Shown here one piece after another: positions 16,742 to 25,242 of a stretch of 64,000 bases of DNA. Source of the DNA: Hallerella sp964501065 (GTDB lineage: Bacteria > Fibrobacterota > Fibrobacteria > Fibrobacterales > Fibrobacteraceae); contig CAZCRF010000001.1 of NCBI GenBank assembly GCA_964501065.1, forward strand, positions 62,001 through 126,000, read 5' to 3'. The notes beneath the pieces were generated by a model. It saw nothing but the letters and a program-made list of their open reading frames with translations, had not been told where the DNA came from and searched no databases. Within the stretch, counting starts at the first letter, position 1; every line of letters starts with the position of its first letter. The translations under genes were made by a program, and so were the position numbers.

Positions 16742-18961
16742 ATGCTTGGAAAAGTCGTCTTTTTTTCTTTTGCGATTGCAGGATTTTCGTTTGCCGGAAT
16801 TTCCGGATATGTCCAGCTGCCGAATGCAGAACCGGTTTCGGGGGCTGTCGTGACGCAATATTCCACGGGGAAAACGGCGACGACGGATGCGTCCGGTTAT
16901 TTTTTGATTGAGGAATCGACCGGATTTTCAATCGGGGCAGAAGCTTCGCTTTCGGTCTTTCCGCAGAATGCCAAGGTTTCCCTTTTCAGTCTGCAAGGGC
17001 GGATGATTGCGGAAAAGACGATTTTGCTGGAATCGGAAGAAATGGACTTGTCCCGAACTTTCCCGAAATTGCCTTCCGGGATATATGTCGCCCAAATTCA
17101 AAGGGGGACATCCACGGAGACTTTCAAACTGTCCAAAAGTGCGCGAGGCGGAAAAGTACATTTGGAGAAGGCTGTGGGGAAAAAGGCTTTGCAAAAGAGC
17201 CTTGCCGGGGATTCGCTCGGGATTTCTTTCGACGGGAAAACGCTTGTGCCGCAGATGGTCTTGGCGGACGATGACGCGGATTTGGGTGTCATCCGAATCT
17301 CGAGGAAGACGGTGAGTGGGAGCGTCCCCGCTCAGGAATCGGCTGTTTCCGTTTCGCTTGTCGGATCGGGCGGGGAAAGTTTTGTCTTGAATGCGAATGT
17401 CGACAATGAAAATTTTTCATATGCGGCGGTTTCGGATTGGATGCTTTACGATGCGAACCGGACGTGGACTGTTTCGGCCGTGGGGAGTTCCGGTGAGGGC
17501 GCGACGAATGTTTCGGATGCCGTGCAAAACGTGACGCTGAATTTGGTGGCGACGAAAAGCTCCTCTAGCGTGGCGGAAAGCTCGTCGTCCTCTGCGGACA
17601 CGACGCGCGTCTCTCTGGATTATGCCGTTTCGCAAGGGGAAAATTCCGTTTATGCGACGGAGAGCGTTTATTTGAGCGGCGTGGAGAACGCCTTGGGGAT
17701 TTCGGCAAGTGAAATTGCGAATGAATTGAATTCTTCGGTTTTCTATTACGCAGTCGAATCGGACGGTTCGCTGAATGCAAACATCACGGCGACGGGGAAT
17801 GCGGGCAACTGGTATGACGCGAACGGCGACGTGACGGAATATTCCGCGTCTCCGGCAGTCTTTTCCGAAGTGGACCTTTCGACCCTCACGGCAAATGTGG
17901 GACATTACCCGGGACTCGCGGCGGGGAACGTTTACACGATGCGGCAATCTTTAATTTATGTGAAATCCGGCGCGCAAGTGATTCAAGTGACGTGGACAAT
18001 CCGGCTTTCCGTTGTCGCGAGTGTCAGTTCTTCGAGTTCTTTCGGTCAAAGTTCTTCCAGCTCCGCCGTCGTCCAAAGTTCTTCGTCGGTGAACTCCTCC
18101 TCTTCCGTCTCGTCATCTAGCTCCGCGCAAAGTTCTTCTTCGCAAATAACCCTTTCCGATTTGCAAAGCTCCAATTCGGATTTGTATAAATTCGTCAATT
18201 GGGAATGGACTTATCGGTTGGCGGCGAATTCAACGGTCTATGCAGACGATTACCGCATCGAAAGCAATACGAACTTGACTCCCTATCAAATTGTCAAGAA
18301 CAGCGGAAAGCTCACCTTCTGCGTCCAGTGGCAAACGACGAAGAGCCTCTCGGCGACGCGCCGCGATCGCATGGCGAAAATGCTGAACCAGATGATAAAC
18401 AATTGGACGAAATATTTGAAAAATTACGATGGTTGGCCTTATGATTCCATCCCGGTCTCCGTGCATTGGGGCGTCTTGGACGAAAATGTCGTGACGGACG
18501 CGGCAAGTGGCGAGGTCATCACGGCCGGGAAAACTTCCGTAGACCAGAATTCCGAGTGGACGACGAGCGTTCTAGTCCCGGATTGCGACGGTTCTTACGA
18601 CGAATTTTTCGCCGTGGTCGAAGGATACACGTCTTATTCCACCAATATGTGGGGATTTGCCGATTACGGCGCCGGTTTCTGGGTGAGCGACGAACACGTC
18701 ATCGCTTCCCTGGATGCGGGGGAATACGTCGTGCCGCACATCGTCGCCCATGAATCCGGGCACAATTTCGGACTGCCCGATTTTTACAATTCCTGCGACT
18801 TCCCGGATGCGAATTTCTCGCCGCTGACGAGCAGTTCCTATTCGGGGACTTACCAACCCGCGATGATCATGAACTCGGGGAGTTCCTCTGTCGTGACCGA
18901 TGCGGATTACTGGCTCTTGCGAAAAATCTGGACGGAAATCAAGTCCAACATGGGATATTGA
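16742..18961 (+). CDS. Secreted metzincin-type zinc metalloprotease with poly-serine linkers
   Basis: The N terminus is a signal peptide (about 19 residues, ending SFAG). Residues 20-60 resemble a carboxypeptidase-regulatory-like beta domain (GAVVTQYSTGKTATTDASGY). Two serine-rich linkers follow, near residues 280-292 and 425-480, of the kind common in Fibrobacter secreted proteins. The C-terminal catalytic domain has HESGHNFGLPD with H670, E671, H674 and D680, which is HExxHxxGxxD with Asp as third ligand. A methionine-turn candidate (PAMIMNSG) lies about 25 residues on. It is a secreted protease by motif; its substrate is unknown. GGAG lies ten bases before the start. Confidence 0.8.
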   Translation: MLGKVVFFSFAIAGFSFAGISGYVQLPNAEPVSGAVVTQYSTGKTATTDASGYFLIEESTGFSIGAEASLSVFPQNAKVSLFSLQGRMIAEKTILLESEEMDLSRTFPKLPSGIYVAQIQRGTSTETFKLSKSARGGKVHLEKAVGKKALQKSLAGDSLGISFDGKTLVPQMVLADDDADLGVIRISRKTVSGSVPAQESAVSVSLVGSGGESFVLNANVDNENFSYAAVSDWMLYDANRTWTVSAVGSSGEGATNVSDAVQNVTLNLVATKSSSSVAESSSSSADTTRVSLDYAVSQGENSVYATESVYLSGVENALGISASEIANELNSSVFYYAVESDGSLNANITATGNAGNWYDANGDVTEYSASPAVFSEVDLSTLTANVGHYPGLAAGNVYTMRQSLIYVKSGAQVIQVTWTIRLSVVASVSSSSSFGQSSSSSAVVQSSSSVNSSSSVSSSSSAQSSSSQITLSDLQSSNSDLYKFVNWEWTYRLAANSTVYADDYRIESNTNLTPYQIVKNSGKLTFCVQWQTTKSLSATRRDRMAKMLNQMINNWTKYLKNYDGWPYDSIPVSVHWGVLDENVVTDAASGEVITAGKTSVDQNSEWTTSVLVPDCDGSYDEFFAVVEGYTSYSTNMWGFADYGAGFWVSDEHVIASLDAGEYVVPHIVAHESGHNFGLPDFYNSCDFPDANFSPLTSSSYSGTYQPAMIMNSGSSSVVTDADYWLLRKIWTEIKSNMGY

Positions 18962-18970
18962 TGGAAATAC

Positions 18971-19000
18971 AAAAAACCGCCCGGTCGCCGGGCGGTTTTC
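18971..19000. terminator. Bidirectional terminator between protease gene and dnaN
   Basis: Stem CCGCCCGG/CCGGGCGG with a TCG loop has TTTT on the plus side and six T on the minus side, so it can end both convergent genes. Confidence 0.92.
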
Positions 19001-19016
19001 CCTTGAATTCCAACGT

Positions 19017-20138
19017 TCATTCTTCGACGATGCGGAGCGGCATGAGCAAGAACATGCAGTTCATATCCGTTCCGACGGGTTCGATGATGCAGGCGGAAAC
19101 GGGGCCGTTCAACTTGAACAGGACGTCTTCGCTCTGGCAGAGCTTGAGCACTTCGAGCAGATAATTCCCGTTGAATCCGATGTCGTAAACGCCTTCGCCT
19201 TCGTGAATCACGGACATCGCTTCGGTGGAAGTTCCGCCCACGTTTGCGTCGCTCGAAGAAAGTTCCATCTGGTTGCCGTCTAGCTGGAGGCGAATCATGC
19301 GAGTCCGCGCGCTAGCCATGGAAAGGACGGACGTGATTTTGTTGAAAAGCTCCGTCCGGTTGACTTGGACCGTGCGGGTGAATTGCGTCGGGATGACGGC
19401 TTCGTACTTCGGGTAAGGCCCTTCGATGAGTTTCGACACGATTTGGACGCCGTCGCTTGCAAAAAGGACGTAAGTGTCGGAGACGCGAATCTCGACGGTC
19501 GATTCGCCGGAGATGCTCTTGATTGCGTATTGGATGGCCTTCGGCGGAATGATGAAGCCCTTCCCAAGGGATTCGCCCTCCAAGTCGATGAAGGCCTTCC
19601 CTAAACGATGCCCGTCCGTCGCCACCATGATGAGCTTTCCCTCTTTCCATTCCAAGAAAGCCCCGTTCAAGCTCAGGCGGGCTTGGTCGTTCGACACGGC
19701 GAAGAGAGTCTTCCCCGCGAGGAATTCCAGTTCGCTCTTGCCGACTTGGAATGCCGCTCCGTCCGTGACGTCCGGCAGCGGGGGGAAGTCGCTCACGTCG
19801 AATCCGGTGATGGACGCCTTTCCGCGTTCGCTCCAACGCACGGTCACCATGTAATCGGCGACTTCAAAAGTCAAGGTGTCGATTTTCGGGTCGATGAGGC
19901 TCTTGATTAAGGTCTGGAGTCTTTGCGCGTTGACGACGACAGCTCCGTCCGCTTCGGCTTGCACTTCCAGTTTGACCCGAATGCCCAGGTCCAAGTCCGT
20001 TGCGCTGATTTCGAGGGTGTTCCCCTCCAGGCGGAGAGCGTAATTGTTCAGCACTTGGATGGTCGCCTTGTTCGGCACGGCGGCGAAGACCAAGTTCAGC
20101 GCGTTCAAGAATTTTGTCTTTTCAATCTGAAATTTCAT
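19017..20138 (-). CDS. dnaN: DNA polymerase III beta subunit (sliding clamp)
   Basis: DnaN forms the ring that holds DNA polymerase III on DNA. The 373-residue product has three repeated clamp folds and family motifs such as VATDGHRLG near residue 175 and the C terminus with MPLR. The ribosome site GGTGG lies seven bases before the ATG. It follows a 48-codon membrane-protein gene by 12 bases and is probably co-transcribed with it. dnaA and gyrB are not next to it in this window, so the common dnaA-dnaN order is not kept. Confidence 0.97.
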   Translation of the reverse strand: MKFQIEKTKFLNALNLVFAAVPNKATIQVLNNYALRLEGNTLEISATDLDLGIRVKLEVQAEADGAVVVNAQRLQTLIKSLIDPKIDTLTFEVADYMVTVRWSERGKASITGFDVSDFPPLPDVTDGAAFQVGKSELEFLAGKTLFAVSNDQARLSLNGAFLEWKEGKLIMVATDGHRLGKAFIDLEGESLGKGFIIPPKAIQYAIKSISGESTVEIRVSDTYVLFASDGVQIVSKLIEGPYPKYEAVIPTQFTRTVQVNRTELFNKITSVLSMASARTRMIRLQLDGNQMELSSSDANVGGTSTEAMSVIHEGEGVYDIGFNGNYLLEVLKLCQSEDVLFKLNGPVSACIIEPVGTDMNCMFLLMPLRIVEE

Positions 20139-20150
20139 TATCCACCTCGA

Positions 20151-20297
20151 TTAGTTCCGCACCATGACGTAGGCAATCCATGCGATGACGGCGATGGCGG
20201 CAAGCACGGTGACGCCGACTGTGCTCATCTTGCTCTTTTTCTTTGGCGTAAAGTTTTTCGCATTCTGCATGGCTTGTCTGCGATCTCTTCGGCTCAT
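20151..20297 (-). CDS. Small single-helix membrane protein upstream of dnaN
   Basis: This 48-codon gene starts at ATG 20297 with GGAG nine bases upstream and ends 12 bases before dnaN. The first 24 residues are strongly basic (MSRRDRRQAMQNAKNF, then KKKSK). Residues 25-45 form one hydrophobic helix (VGVTVLAAIAVIAWIAYVMV). The charge pattern predicts the N terminus in the cytoplasm. I do not recognise the family. Its position suggests co-expression with the sliding clamp. Confidence 0.7.
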   Translation of the reverse strand: MSRRDRRQAMQNAKNFTPKKKSKMSTVGVTVLAAIAVIAWIAYVMVRN

Positions 20298-20363
20298 AAA
20301 AATTCTCCATTTGTTTTTACGCCCTAAAAACTATTATTTTATGTGCGAAATAGGAGAGAACCC

Positions 20364-20639
20364 ATGCCCAAAATGGCCTTAAATTCGATTAAAGAAAGCA
20401 CTCTGGAATGCGCGTCGTTCGCCCTCAATCGGGTGAATCTCGCCGTGGAGGAATCCCGTCTGTCCGACAAATACAGGGCTTTGGGGAAAAGGTTGCTCCC
20501 CGCCTTGGAAAGTGGGACTTTGGAATCCTTGAAGGACGATCCGGAAGTGGTCGAGCTTGTCGGGGACATTTCCGAGACGCTTGCCCGCATTGAAAAGTTG
20601 AAAAGGCGCTCCGGCAAAAAAGGCGGGCAGACTCCTTGA
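20364..20639 (+). CDS. Hypothetical small alpha-helical protein
   Basis: The 91-residue product is charged, without signal peptide or membrane segment, and looks mostly helical. A GGAG ribosome site lies eight bases before ATG 20364; an in-frame GTG at 20343 is less likely. It is the first gene of a three-gene run: its stop overlaps the start of the M23 peptidase gene (TTGA), which overlaps the HAD gene in turn. No family recognised. Confidence 0.7.
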   Translation: MPKMALNSIKESTLECASFALNRVNLAVEESRLSDKYRALGKRLLPALESGTLESLKDDPEVVELVGDISETLARIEKLKRRSGKKGGQTP

Positions 20640-21466
20640 AAAAGTGGAACTTGCACTTCTTTTTCGAGCGGACGGGGCGTTCCAAATATTCCCGCGTCCC
20701 CTATTGGAAGCCGCTCCTTTGGGCTTTTGCCGCGGCGTTGGCCGTTTTGGGGTTCGTCCTTTTTTCCCCGTTCGACGTGGTGGGCAAAATCGGGGACGGG
20801 ACTCTGATCGGGATGCGTCGGCAGAACGGGCAGATTCGAAAGGAGATTGCCGAGTTGCATTTGCGCAACGACAGCGCGGAACGTTACTTGCAAAAACTGG
20901 AAGCCGCCGAGGACAGCGTCTACGCTCTCGGCGGAATTTCGCATGAAACCGAGTCCGATTCGGCGGACTCCCTGCATCGGAAAACTCGCACGGAATCGCT
21001 CTTCCAGACGTTCAGGACGTATTCCGCGTTTCGGGATTCCCTGCTTGCCGACGAATCCCTCGCAAAGGCCATTCCCGTTCTGCATCCATTGAAAAATCAC
21101 AAGGTCGTCACGAATCGTTTCGGGATGATTGCCGACTATTTTACGGAACAAAGCCTTCCGCATCGCGGTGTCGATTTCTTCGCCGAGGAGGGCGATACGG
21201 TGATTGCCCCGGGGGCGGGGAAAGTGGTCGAAGTCCGCGCCCATCGCGGATTCGGCCTGACTGTGAAGATCCAGCACACGGAGCACGTCCGCACTTTTTA
21301 TGCGCACCTTGAAAAATCCTTGGTGAAGCAAGGGCAGACCGTTCGTCGGGGAATGCCCATCGCCACGGTCGGCCGGTCCGGGCGGACTGCCGGGACGGGA
21401 CTGCATTATGAAATTCGACTGGATGGGGAATCCGTCAACCCGGAAGATTATTTCATCGAGCCTTGA
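20636..21466 (+). CDS. Membrane-anchored M23 family metallopeptidase (LytM-like)
   Basis: Peptidases of this family cut peptidoglycan cross-bridges or, when inactive, activate amidases at division. One membrane helix at about residues 25-46 anchors the protein, followed by a coiled-coil-like stretch (60-130). The M23 domain is at the C terminus with HRGVDFF, YAHLEKSL and GTGLHYEIR, which supply the zinc ligands and catalytic histidines. All key residues are present, so it may be active. The start is a TTG overlapping the previous stop. Confidence 0.85.
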   Translation: MKKWNLHFFFERTGRSKYSRVPYWKPLLWAFAAALAVLGFVLFSPFDVVGKIGDGTLIGMRRQNGQIRKEIAELHLRNDSAERYLQKLEAAEDSVYALGGISHETESDSADSLHRKTRTESLFQTFRTYSAFRDSLLADESLAKAIPVLHPLKNHKVVTNRFGMIADYFTEQSLPHRGVDFFAEEGDTVIAPGAGKVVEVRAHRGFGLTVKIQHTEHVRTFYAHLEKSLVKQGQTVRRGMPIATVGRSGRTAGTGLHYEIRLDGESVNPEDYFIEP

Positions 21467-21468
21467 AT

Positions 21469-22428
21469 ATGGACGCAAGACCTTTTGAACAAAACACGAT
21501 AGCCATGGTCTGGGATTTTGACAAGACCCTCATATCCGGCTATATGCAGGATCCCCTGTTCAAGCGTTACCGCATCGACGGGAAACGCTTCTGGAATGAG
21601 GTGAATTCCCTGCCGGCCTATTATGAAAAGGCGGGAATCCACGTGAACCGGGACACTTCCTATTTGAACCATATCCTGACTTACGTCAAGGCGGGAAAGA
21701 TGCCGGGACTGACGAATCGCATTTTGCGGGAGTGCGGTGAAGAGTTGGAGTTTTATCCGGGACTCCCCGAATTTTTCCCCGGCATCCGTCGACGTGTGGA
21801 GGAGAACCCCAAGTATCGGGCGGCGAACATCCGGCTCGAGCATTATGTCGTGAGCACGGGCTTTGCGGAGACCATCCGCGGAAGCGCCATCGCGCCTTAT
21901 CTCGACGGCATCTTCGGTTGCGAATTCATCGAATCCCCCGCGCCTCCCGGATATTCCCCATTGGGCGATTCGCCGGCGGAAGCTGAAATTTCCCAGGTCG
22001 CTTGCGCTCTCGACAATACTTCCAAGACGCGTTATCTCTTTGAAATCAACAAGGGGTCGAACAAGTTCCCGGACACGATTGACGTCAATTCGAAGATTGA
22101 CTGGCAAAATCGCAGGATTCCCTTTGAAAACATGGTCTACATCGCCGACGGCCCGTCCGACGTCCCCGCGTTCAGCATCCTCAACCAATGCGGCGGCGTC
22201 ACTTATGCGATTTATCCGGCGGGCGACAGGGCGGCTCTTCGGCAAGTCGACGCTCTGCGCCGCGACAAGCGCATCCAGATGTTCGGGGAGGCGGATTACC
22301 GGGAAAATTCCATGACGTGGATGTGGCTCTCGGAACAGGTCTTCCGCATTGCGGACTCTTTGGTGCAGAAGCAGTGGCGGAGCATCCAAAACAGCGCGTC
22401 GCGTCCACCCGGGCATTTGAACGGGTGA
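21469..22428 (+). CDS. HAD-superfamily hydrolase
   Basis: The haloacid dehalogenase nucleophile motif DFDKT lies near residue 17 and a late acidic motif (YIADGPSDVPAF) gives the Mg-binding aspartates. The 319-residue size and long insertion between these motifs suggest a cap domain. The substrate is not evident. ATG 21469 is chosen over a TTG two codons earlier. It is the last gene of the run that begins at 20364. Confidence 0.8.
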   Translation: MDARPFEQNTIAMVWDFDKTLISGYMQDPLFKRYRIDGKRFWNEVNSLPAYYEKAGIHVNRDTSYLNHILTYVKAGKMPGLTNRILRECGEELEFYPGLPEFFPGIRRRVEENPKYRAANIRLEHYVVSTGFAETIRGSAIAPYLDGIFGCEFIESPAPPGYSPLGDSPAEAEISQVACALDNTSKTRYLFEINKGSNKFPDTIDVNSKIDWQNRRIPFENMVYIADGPSDVPAFSILNQCGGVTYAIYPAGDRAALRQVDALRRDKRIQMFGEADYRENSMTWMWLSEQVFRIADSLVQKQWRSIQNSASRPPGHLNG

Positions 22429-22516
22429 CTTTCGGCGGCTTCAAGATTCGTTTTGCCGAGGGAAAATCCCGATTCGGAATGTCGCGGTAACGCCTTATTT
22501 CTAAATTTTCCGAGTG

Positions 22517-22535
22517 CTTTCCCGCTTTGGGAAAG
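22517..22535 (+). terminator. Hairpin before the RNase G gene
   Basis: CTTTCCC/GGGAAAG stem with a 5-base loop, followed after eight bases by a T-rich run. It may end the HAD gene transcript or form part of the RNase G leader, where RNase E/G genes elsewhere are autoregulated; the sequence does not decide. Confidence 0.45.
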
Positions 22536-22565
22536 TCCAAGTTTGTTTTTATTTTAGGAGTTTTA

Positions 22566-24104
22566 ATGGCTATTCAGAGTTCCAAGCGTGGCATTTTGAT
22601 TAGCATGACGCCTTACGAGAAACGAATTGCCGTGATGGAAGGAGGCGATTTAGCCGAACTCGTCGTCGAAAGCGCGGATTCCAACCGCGTCTTGGGCAAT
22701 ATTTACAAAGGTGTCGTGCAATCGGTCATTCCCGCGCTGAAGGCTGCGTTTATCGATATCGGGCTTGAAAAGGCGGGATTCCTCCACCAGGAGGACGCCA
22801 TTGACCGGAACATCCTCCTTTCCCGAGAGTTCGGCGACAAGGATGACGACGTGGCGGTGGGCGAGGAACTTTCCATCGACCAGATTCTGCACGTCGGACA
22901 GGAAATCATGGTCCAGGTGACGAAAGAGCCCATCAGCACCAAGGGGGCCCGTCTGACGACGCACTTGAGCTTCGCCGGTCGGTTCCTCGTGTGCATGCCG
23001 GGGACGAATTTCGTCGGCGTGTCCAAGCGCGCCCGCGACCCGAAGGTCCGCCGCGAATTCAAAAAGGTCGTCCGTCGTCTCAAGGGGCCGGATGTCGGCT
23101 ACATCGTCCGCACCAACGGCCTTTCCGAGAGCGAGCTTGAAATCAAAAAGCAGATGCACGAGCTCGAATCCAAATGGGAAGCGACGAAGTACAATTTTGC
23201 ACACCAGCCCGCGGAAACCTGCATTTACAAGGAGTCGGATTCCGTTTCGCAGACGATTCGGGAATATTTCAGCGAAAATACGGATTACGTCTATGTCGAC
23301 GACCGGGACGAATACTTCGCCATTCGCGAAGAACTCCAGAAACTTTCGTCGGACAAGGTGAGCAAGGTCAAGCTCTGGAGTTCCAAGGAAAGTCTTTTTG
23401 AATATTTCAAGATAGAAGACGATTACGCCCGTTCGCTCGAACGTTCCGTGCCGCTGCCGCACGGAGGGAATCTGGTCATTGACCAGACGGAAGCCCTCGT
23501 CGCCATCGATGTGAACACGGGGCCGAAGGTGCACGGCAAGGATCAAGAGAAGATCATCTTCGAAACGAACATCGACGCCTGTTATGAAATCGCCAAGCAG
23601 CTCCGCCTGCGCGACATCGGCGGCTTGGTCGTCATCGACTTCATCGACATGGAACTTCAGGAAAATCGCGACGCGATTTACCAGGAATTCCGCAAGGCCA
23701 TCCGCAAGGACAAGGCTCCGATAACGCCCACTCCCTTAAGCCAGTTCGGTTTGATGGAAGTGACGCGCAAACGGGTGCGGACGAACTTGATGACGGAAAA
23801 GACCCATGTCTGCCCGGTCTGCCGGGGGACGGGGCACGTGTTCCGTTTGGAAACGACGCTCTCCGCCATAGACCGTTGGCTTTCCCGAGCCCGCACCAAG
23901 GGGCGTTTGAAGAAAGTCCAGATGATGGTCAGTTCCGCCATGGTCGATTTGCTGGTCAAGGATTCCGCGCGGATGTTCCATTATCTCGAATACAAGCACG
24001 GCATGGAAATCACTCTCGTGGAAGATGAAACGATGTTCCCGAGCCAGTTCTTCATGTTCAACGACAACGACGAGGATATCACGGACAATTACAACTTTGT
24101 CTGA
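22566..24104 (+). CDS. rng: Ribonuclease G/E family endoribonuclease
   Basis: RNase G/E enzymes cut single-stranded AU-rich RNA and mature rRNA ends. The 512-residue product has an S1 domain at about 35-130, catalytic aspartates D315 (AIDVNTG) and D361 (VVIDFIDME), and the zinc-link cysteines C416 and C419 (CPVCRG). The size fits RNase G without the long RNase E scaffold. Start 22566 (MAIQSS) has TAGGAG upstream; an in-frame start 39 bases earlier lies in the leader. Confidence 0.95.
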   Translation: MAIQSSKRGILISMTPYEKRIAVMEGGDLAELVVESADSNRVLGNIYKGVVQSVIPALKAAFIDIGLEKAGFLHQEDAIDRNILLSREFGDKDDDVAVGEELSIDQILHVGQEIMVQVTKEPISTKGARLTTHLSFAGRFLVCMPGTNFVGVSKRARDPKVRREFKKVVRRLKGPDVGYIVRTNGLSESELEIKKQMHELESKWEATKYNFAHQPAETCIYKESDSVSQTIREYFSENTDYVYVDDRDEYFAIREELQKLSSDKVSKVKLWSSKESLFEYFKIEDDYARSLERSVPLPHGGNLVIDQTEALVAIDVNTGPKVHGKDQEKIIFETNIDACYEIAKQLRLRDIGGLVVIDFIDMELQENRDAIYQEFRKAIRKDKAPITPTPLSQFGLMEVTRKRVRTNLMTEKTHVCPVCRGTGHVFRLETTLSAIDRWLSRARTKGRLKKVQMMVSSAMVDLLVKDSARMFHYLEYKHGMEITLVEDETMFPSQFFMFNDNDEDITDNYNFV

Positions 24105-24125
24105 CGGGTCTCGTCACGGCCATTT

Positions 24126-24162
24126 CCCGCGCATCGGACAATCTTCGGCGCGGGATTTTTTT
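24126..24162 (+). terminator. Intrinsic terminator after RNase G gene
   Basis: CCCGCGC pairs with GCGCGGG across a 16-base loop and is followed by seven T. The T-run ends right at the ribosome site of the next gene. Confidence 0.8.
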
Positions 24163-24173
24163 AGGCGGAATCG

Positions 24174-24896
24174 ATGGAAAAACGTTTTGGAGTCGCCCGC
24201 ATTTTGAACAAGCGCGGATACTGCTCCCGCTCCAAGGCGGAGGCTCTTGTCCGCAGCGGAAAGGTCCTGTTGGACGGTCGGCGAGTCTTCGACCCGGAGA
24301 CTCCGGCGAAAATGGTTTCTCGCCTGTCCGTCGACGGGGAACTTGTCTTGCAGGCCGAACCGCTCTATTTGGCGATGCACAAGCCTCGCGGAATCGTCAC
24401 GACTGCGTCCGACGAAAAGGGGCGGAAAACGGTCTTGGACCTTTTAAAAGGAATGGGGCTTCCCCACGTATTTCCCGTCGGCAGACTCGACAAGGCGAGC
24501 GAAGGCCTTCTGCTGCTCACGAACGACACGGATTTTGCTAGTCGCATCCTTTCGCCGGGGACTCATTTCGAAAAGGAATATCACGTGCAAGTTTCCCGGC
24601 TGCCGACTTCGGGGGAAATGCGCCGAATGCAAGACGGGGAGAGCGTCCCTCCGAGAATCTTCGGGGAAAAGGCGGAGAGGATGCATTTCCTGTCCGTGGA
24701 GATTTTGCGCCGAGGCAAGAACGGAGGATGGCTGGACATCGTTTTGGACGAAGGGAAGAATCGGGAAATCCGCCGCCTCTTGGAAGTGTTCGGCATTTCC
24801 GTTCTGCGGCTTGTCCGCATTCGCGTCGGCCCTTGGGCCTTGGGGAGCTTGAAGCCGGGATGCGTGGAGGATTTGGAGAGACTCCGTTCCCGATAG
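24174..24896 (+). CDS. rRNA pseudouridine synthase, RsuA/RluB family
   Basis: These enzymes turn a specific rRNA uridine into pseudouridine. An S4 RNA-binding domain covers residues 5-60 (RILNKRGYCSRSKAEALV). The catalytic motif GRLDKASEGLLLLTND contains the aspartate near residue 106. NREIRRLLEVFGI in the C-terminal part is also typical. At 240 residues it has the family length. RsuA, RluB, RluE and RluF cannot be told apart from this alone. Confidence 0.93.
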   Translation: MEKRFGVARILNKRGYCSRSKAEALVRSGKVLLDGRRVFDPETPAKMVSRLSVDGELVLQAEPLYLAMHKPRGIVTTASDEKGRKTVLDLLKGMGLPHVFPVGRLDKASEGLLLLTNDTDFASRILSPGTHFEKEYHVQVSRLPTSGEMRRMQDGESVPPRIFGEKAERMHFLSVEILRRGKNGGWLDIVLDEGKNREIRRLLEVFGISVLRLVRIRVGPWALGSLKPGCVEDLERLRSR

Positions 24897-24918
24897 ACGG
24901 CAGCTTTTAAAACAACTG

Positions 24919-24940
24919 ACCCCGATGAAAACACCGGGGT
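24919..24940 (-). terminator. Possible terminator of the 44-codon gene
   Basis: ACCCCG/CGGGGT stem with a 10-base loop; on the minus strand it is followed by a moderately T-rich stretch. It lies between the pseudouridine synthase gene and the small minus-strand gene. Confidence 0.4.
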
Positions 24941-24962
24941 GAGCTTTGCTTGGAATCGGGGG

Positions 24963-25097
24963 TTATTTTTCGTCAATCCACCAAGAGCCGGCATCTTCGT
25001 CGTTTTCGGTGAATCTGTTTGAAAAACCTTGATTCCAGGAATATTCTTCCGTTTCGAGCAGAGGCTCTTCCCGGAAGGTTGTCTTTTTTTCGTTCAT
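24963..25097 (-). CDS. Small acidic hypothetical protein (44 residues)
   Basis: The minus strand encodes 44 residues from ATG 25097, with GGAG six bases upstream. A good sigma-70-like promoter lies about 65 bases further up. The product is acidic, with no membrane segment, and ends SWWIDEK. No family recognised. The case for a real gene rests on the ribosome site, the promoter and the otherwise gene-free interval. Confidence 0.6.
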   Translation of the reverse strand: MNEKKTTFREEPLLETEEYSWNQGFSNRFTENDEDAGSWWIDEK

Positions 25098-25160
25098 TGT
25101 ATCTCCTTGCCGAGGTTGTCTTCCCGGCGGTTATGTCTTCTTTCTAAGTAGACGGTTTAC

Positions 25161-25188
25161 ATTATATATAAAAAATGAAAAATGGCAA
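25161..25188 (-). promoter_or_regulatory. Sigma-70-like promoter of the 44-codon gene
   Basis: On the minus strand TTGCCA (25183-25188) and TATAAT (25161-25166) are 16 bases apart. Confidence 0.6.
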
Positions 25189-25229
25189 GGCAATTTAGGT
25201 AAAAAAATGAAGATTTCTCCGTAAAATGC

Positions 25230-25237
25230 TATTTTTC
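25230..25237 (+). promoter_or_regulatory. TATTTTTC box directly before the GroES-like gene
   Basis: TATTTTTC is followed by GCCCC and ATG, with no Shine-Dalgarno sequence. It matches the leaderless pattern seen before ispF. Confidence 0.45.
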
Positions 25238-25242
25238 GCCCC

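Noticed and set aside
18020..18150. Dense AGTTCTTC-type repeats looking like a tandem-repeat array
   Set aside because: They encode the poly-serine linker of the protease in frame. The same holds near 42955-43060 in the second GH45 gene.
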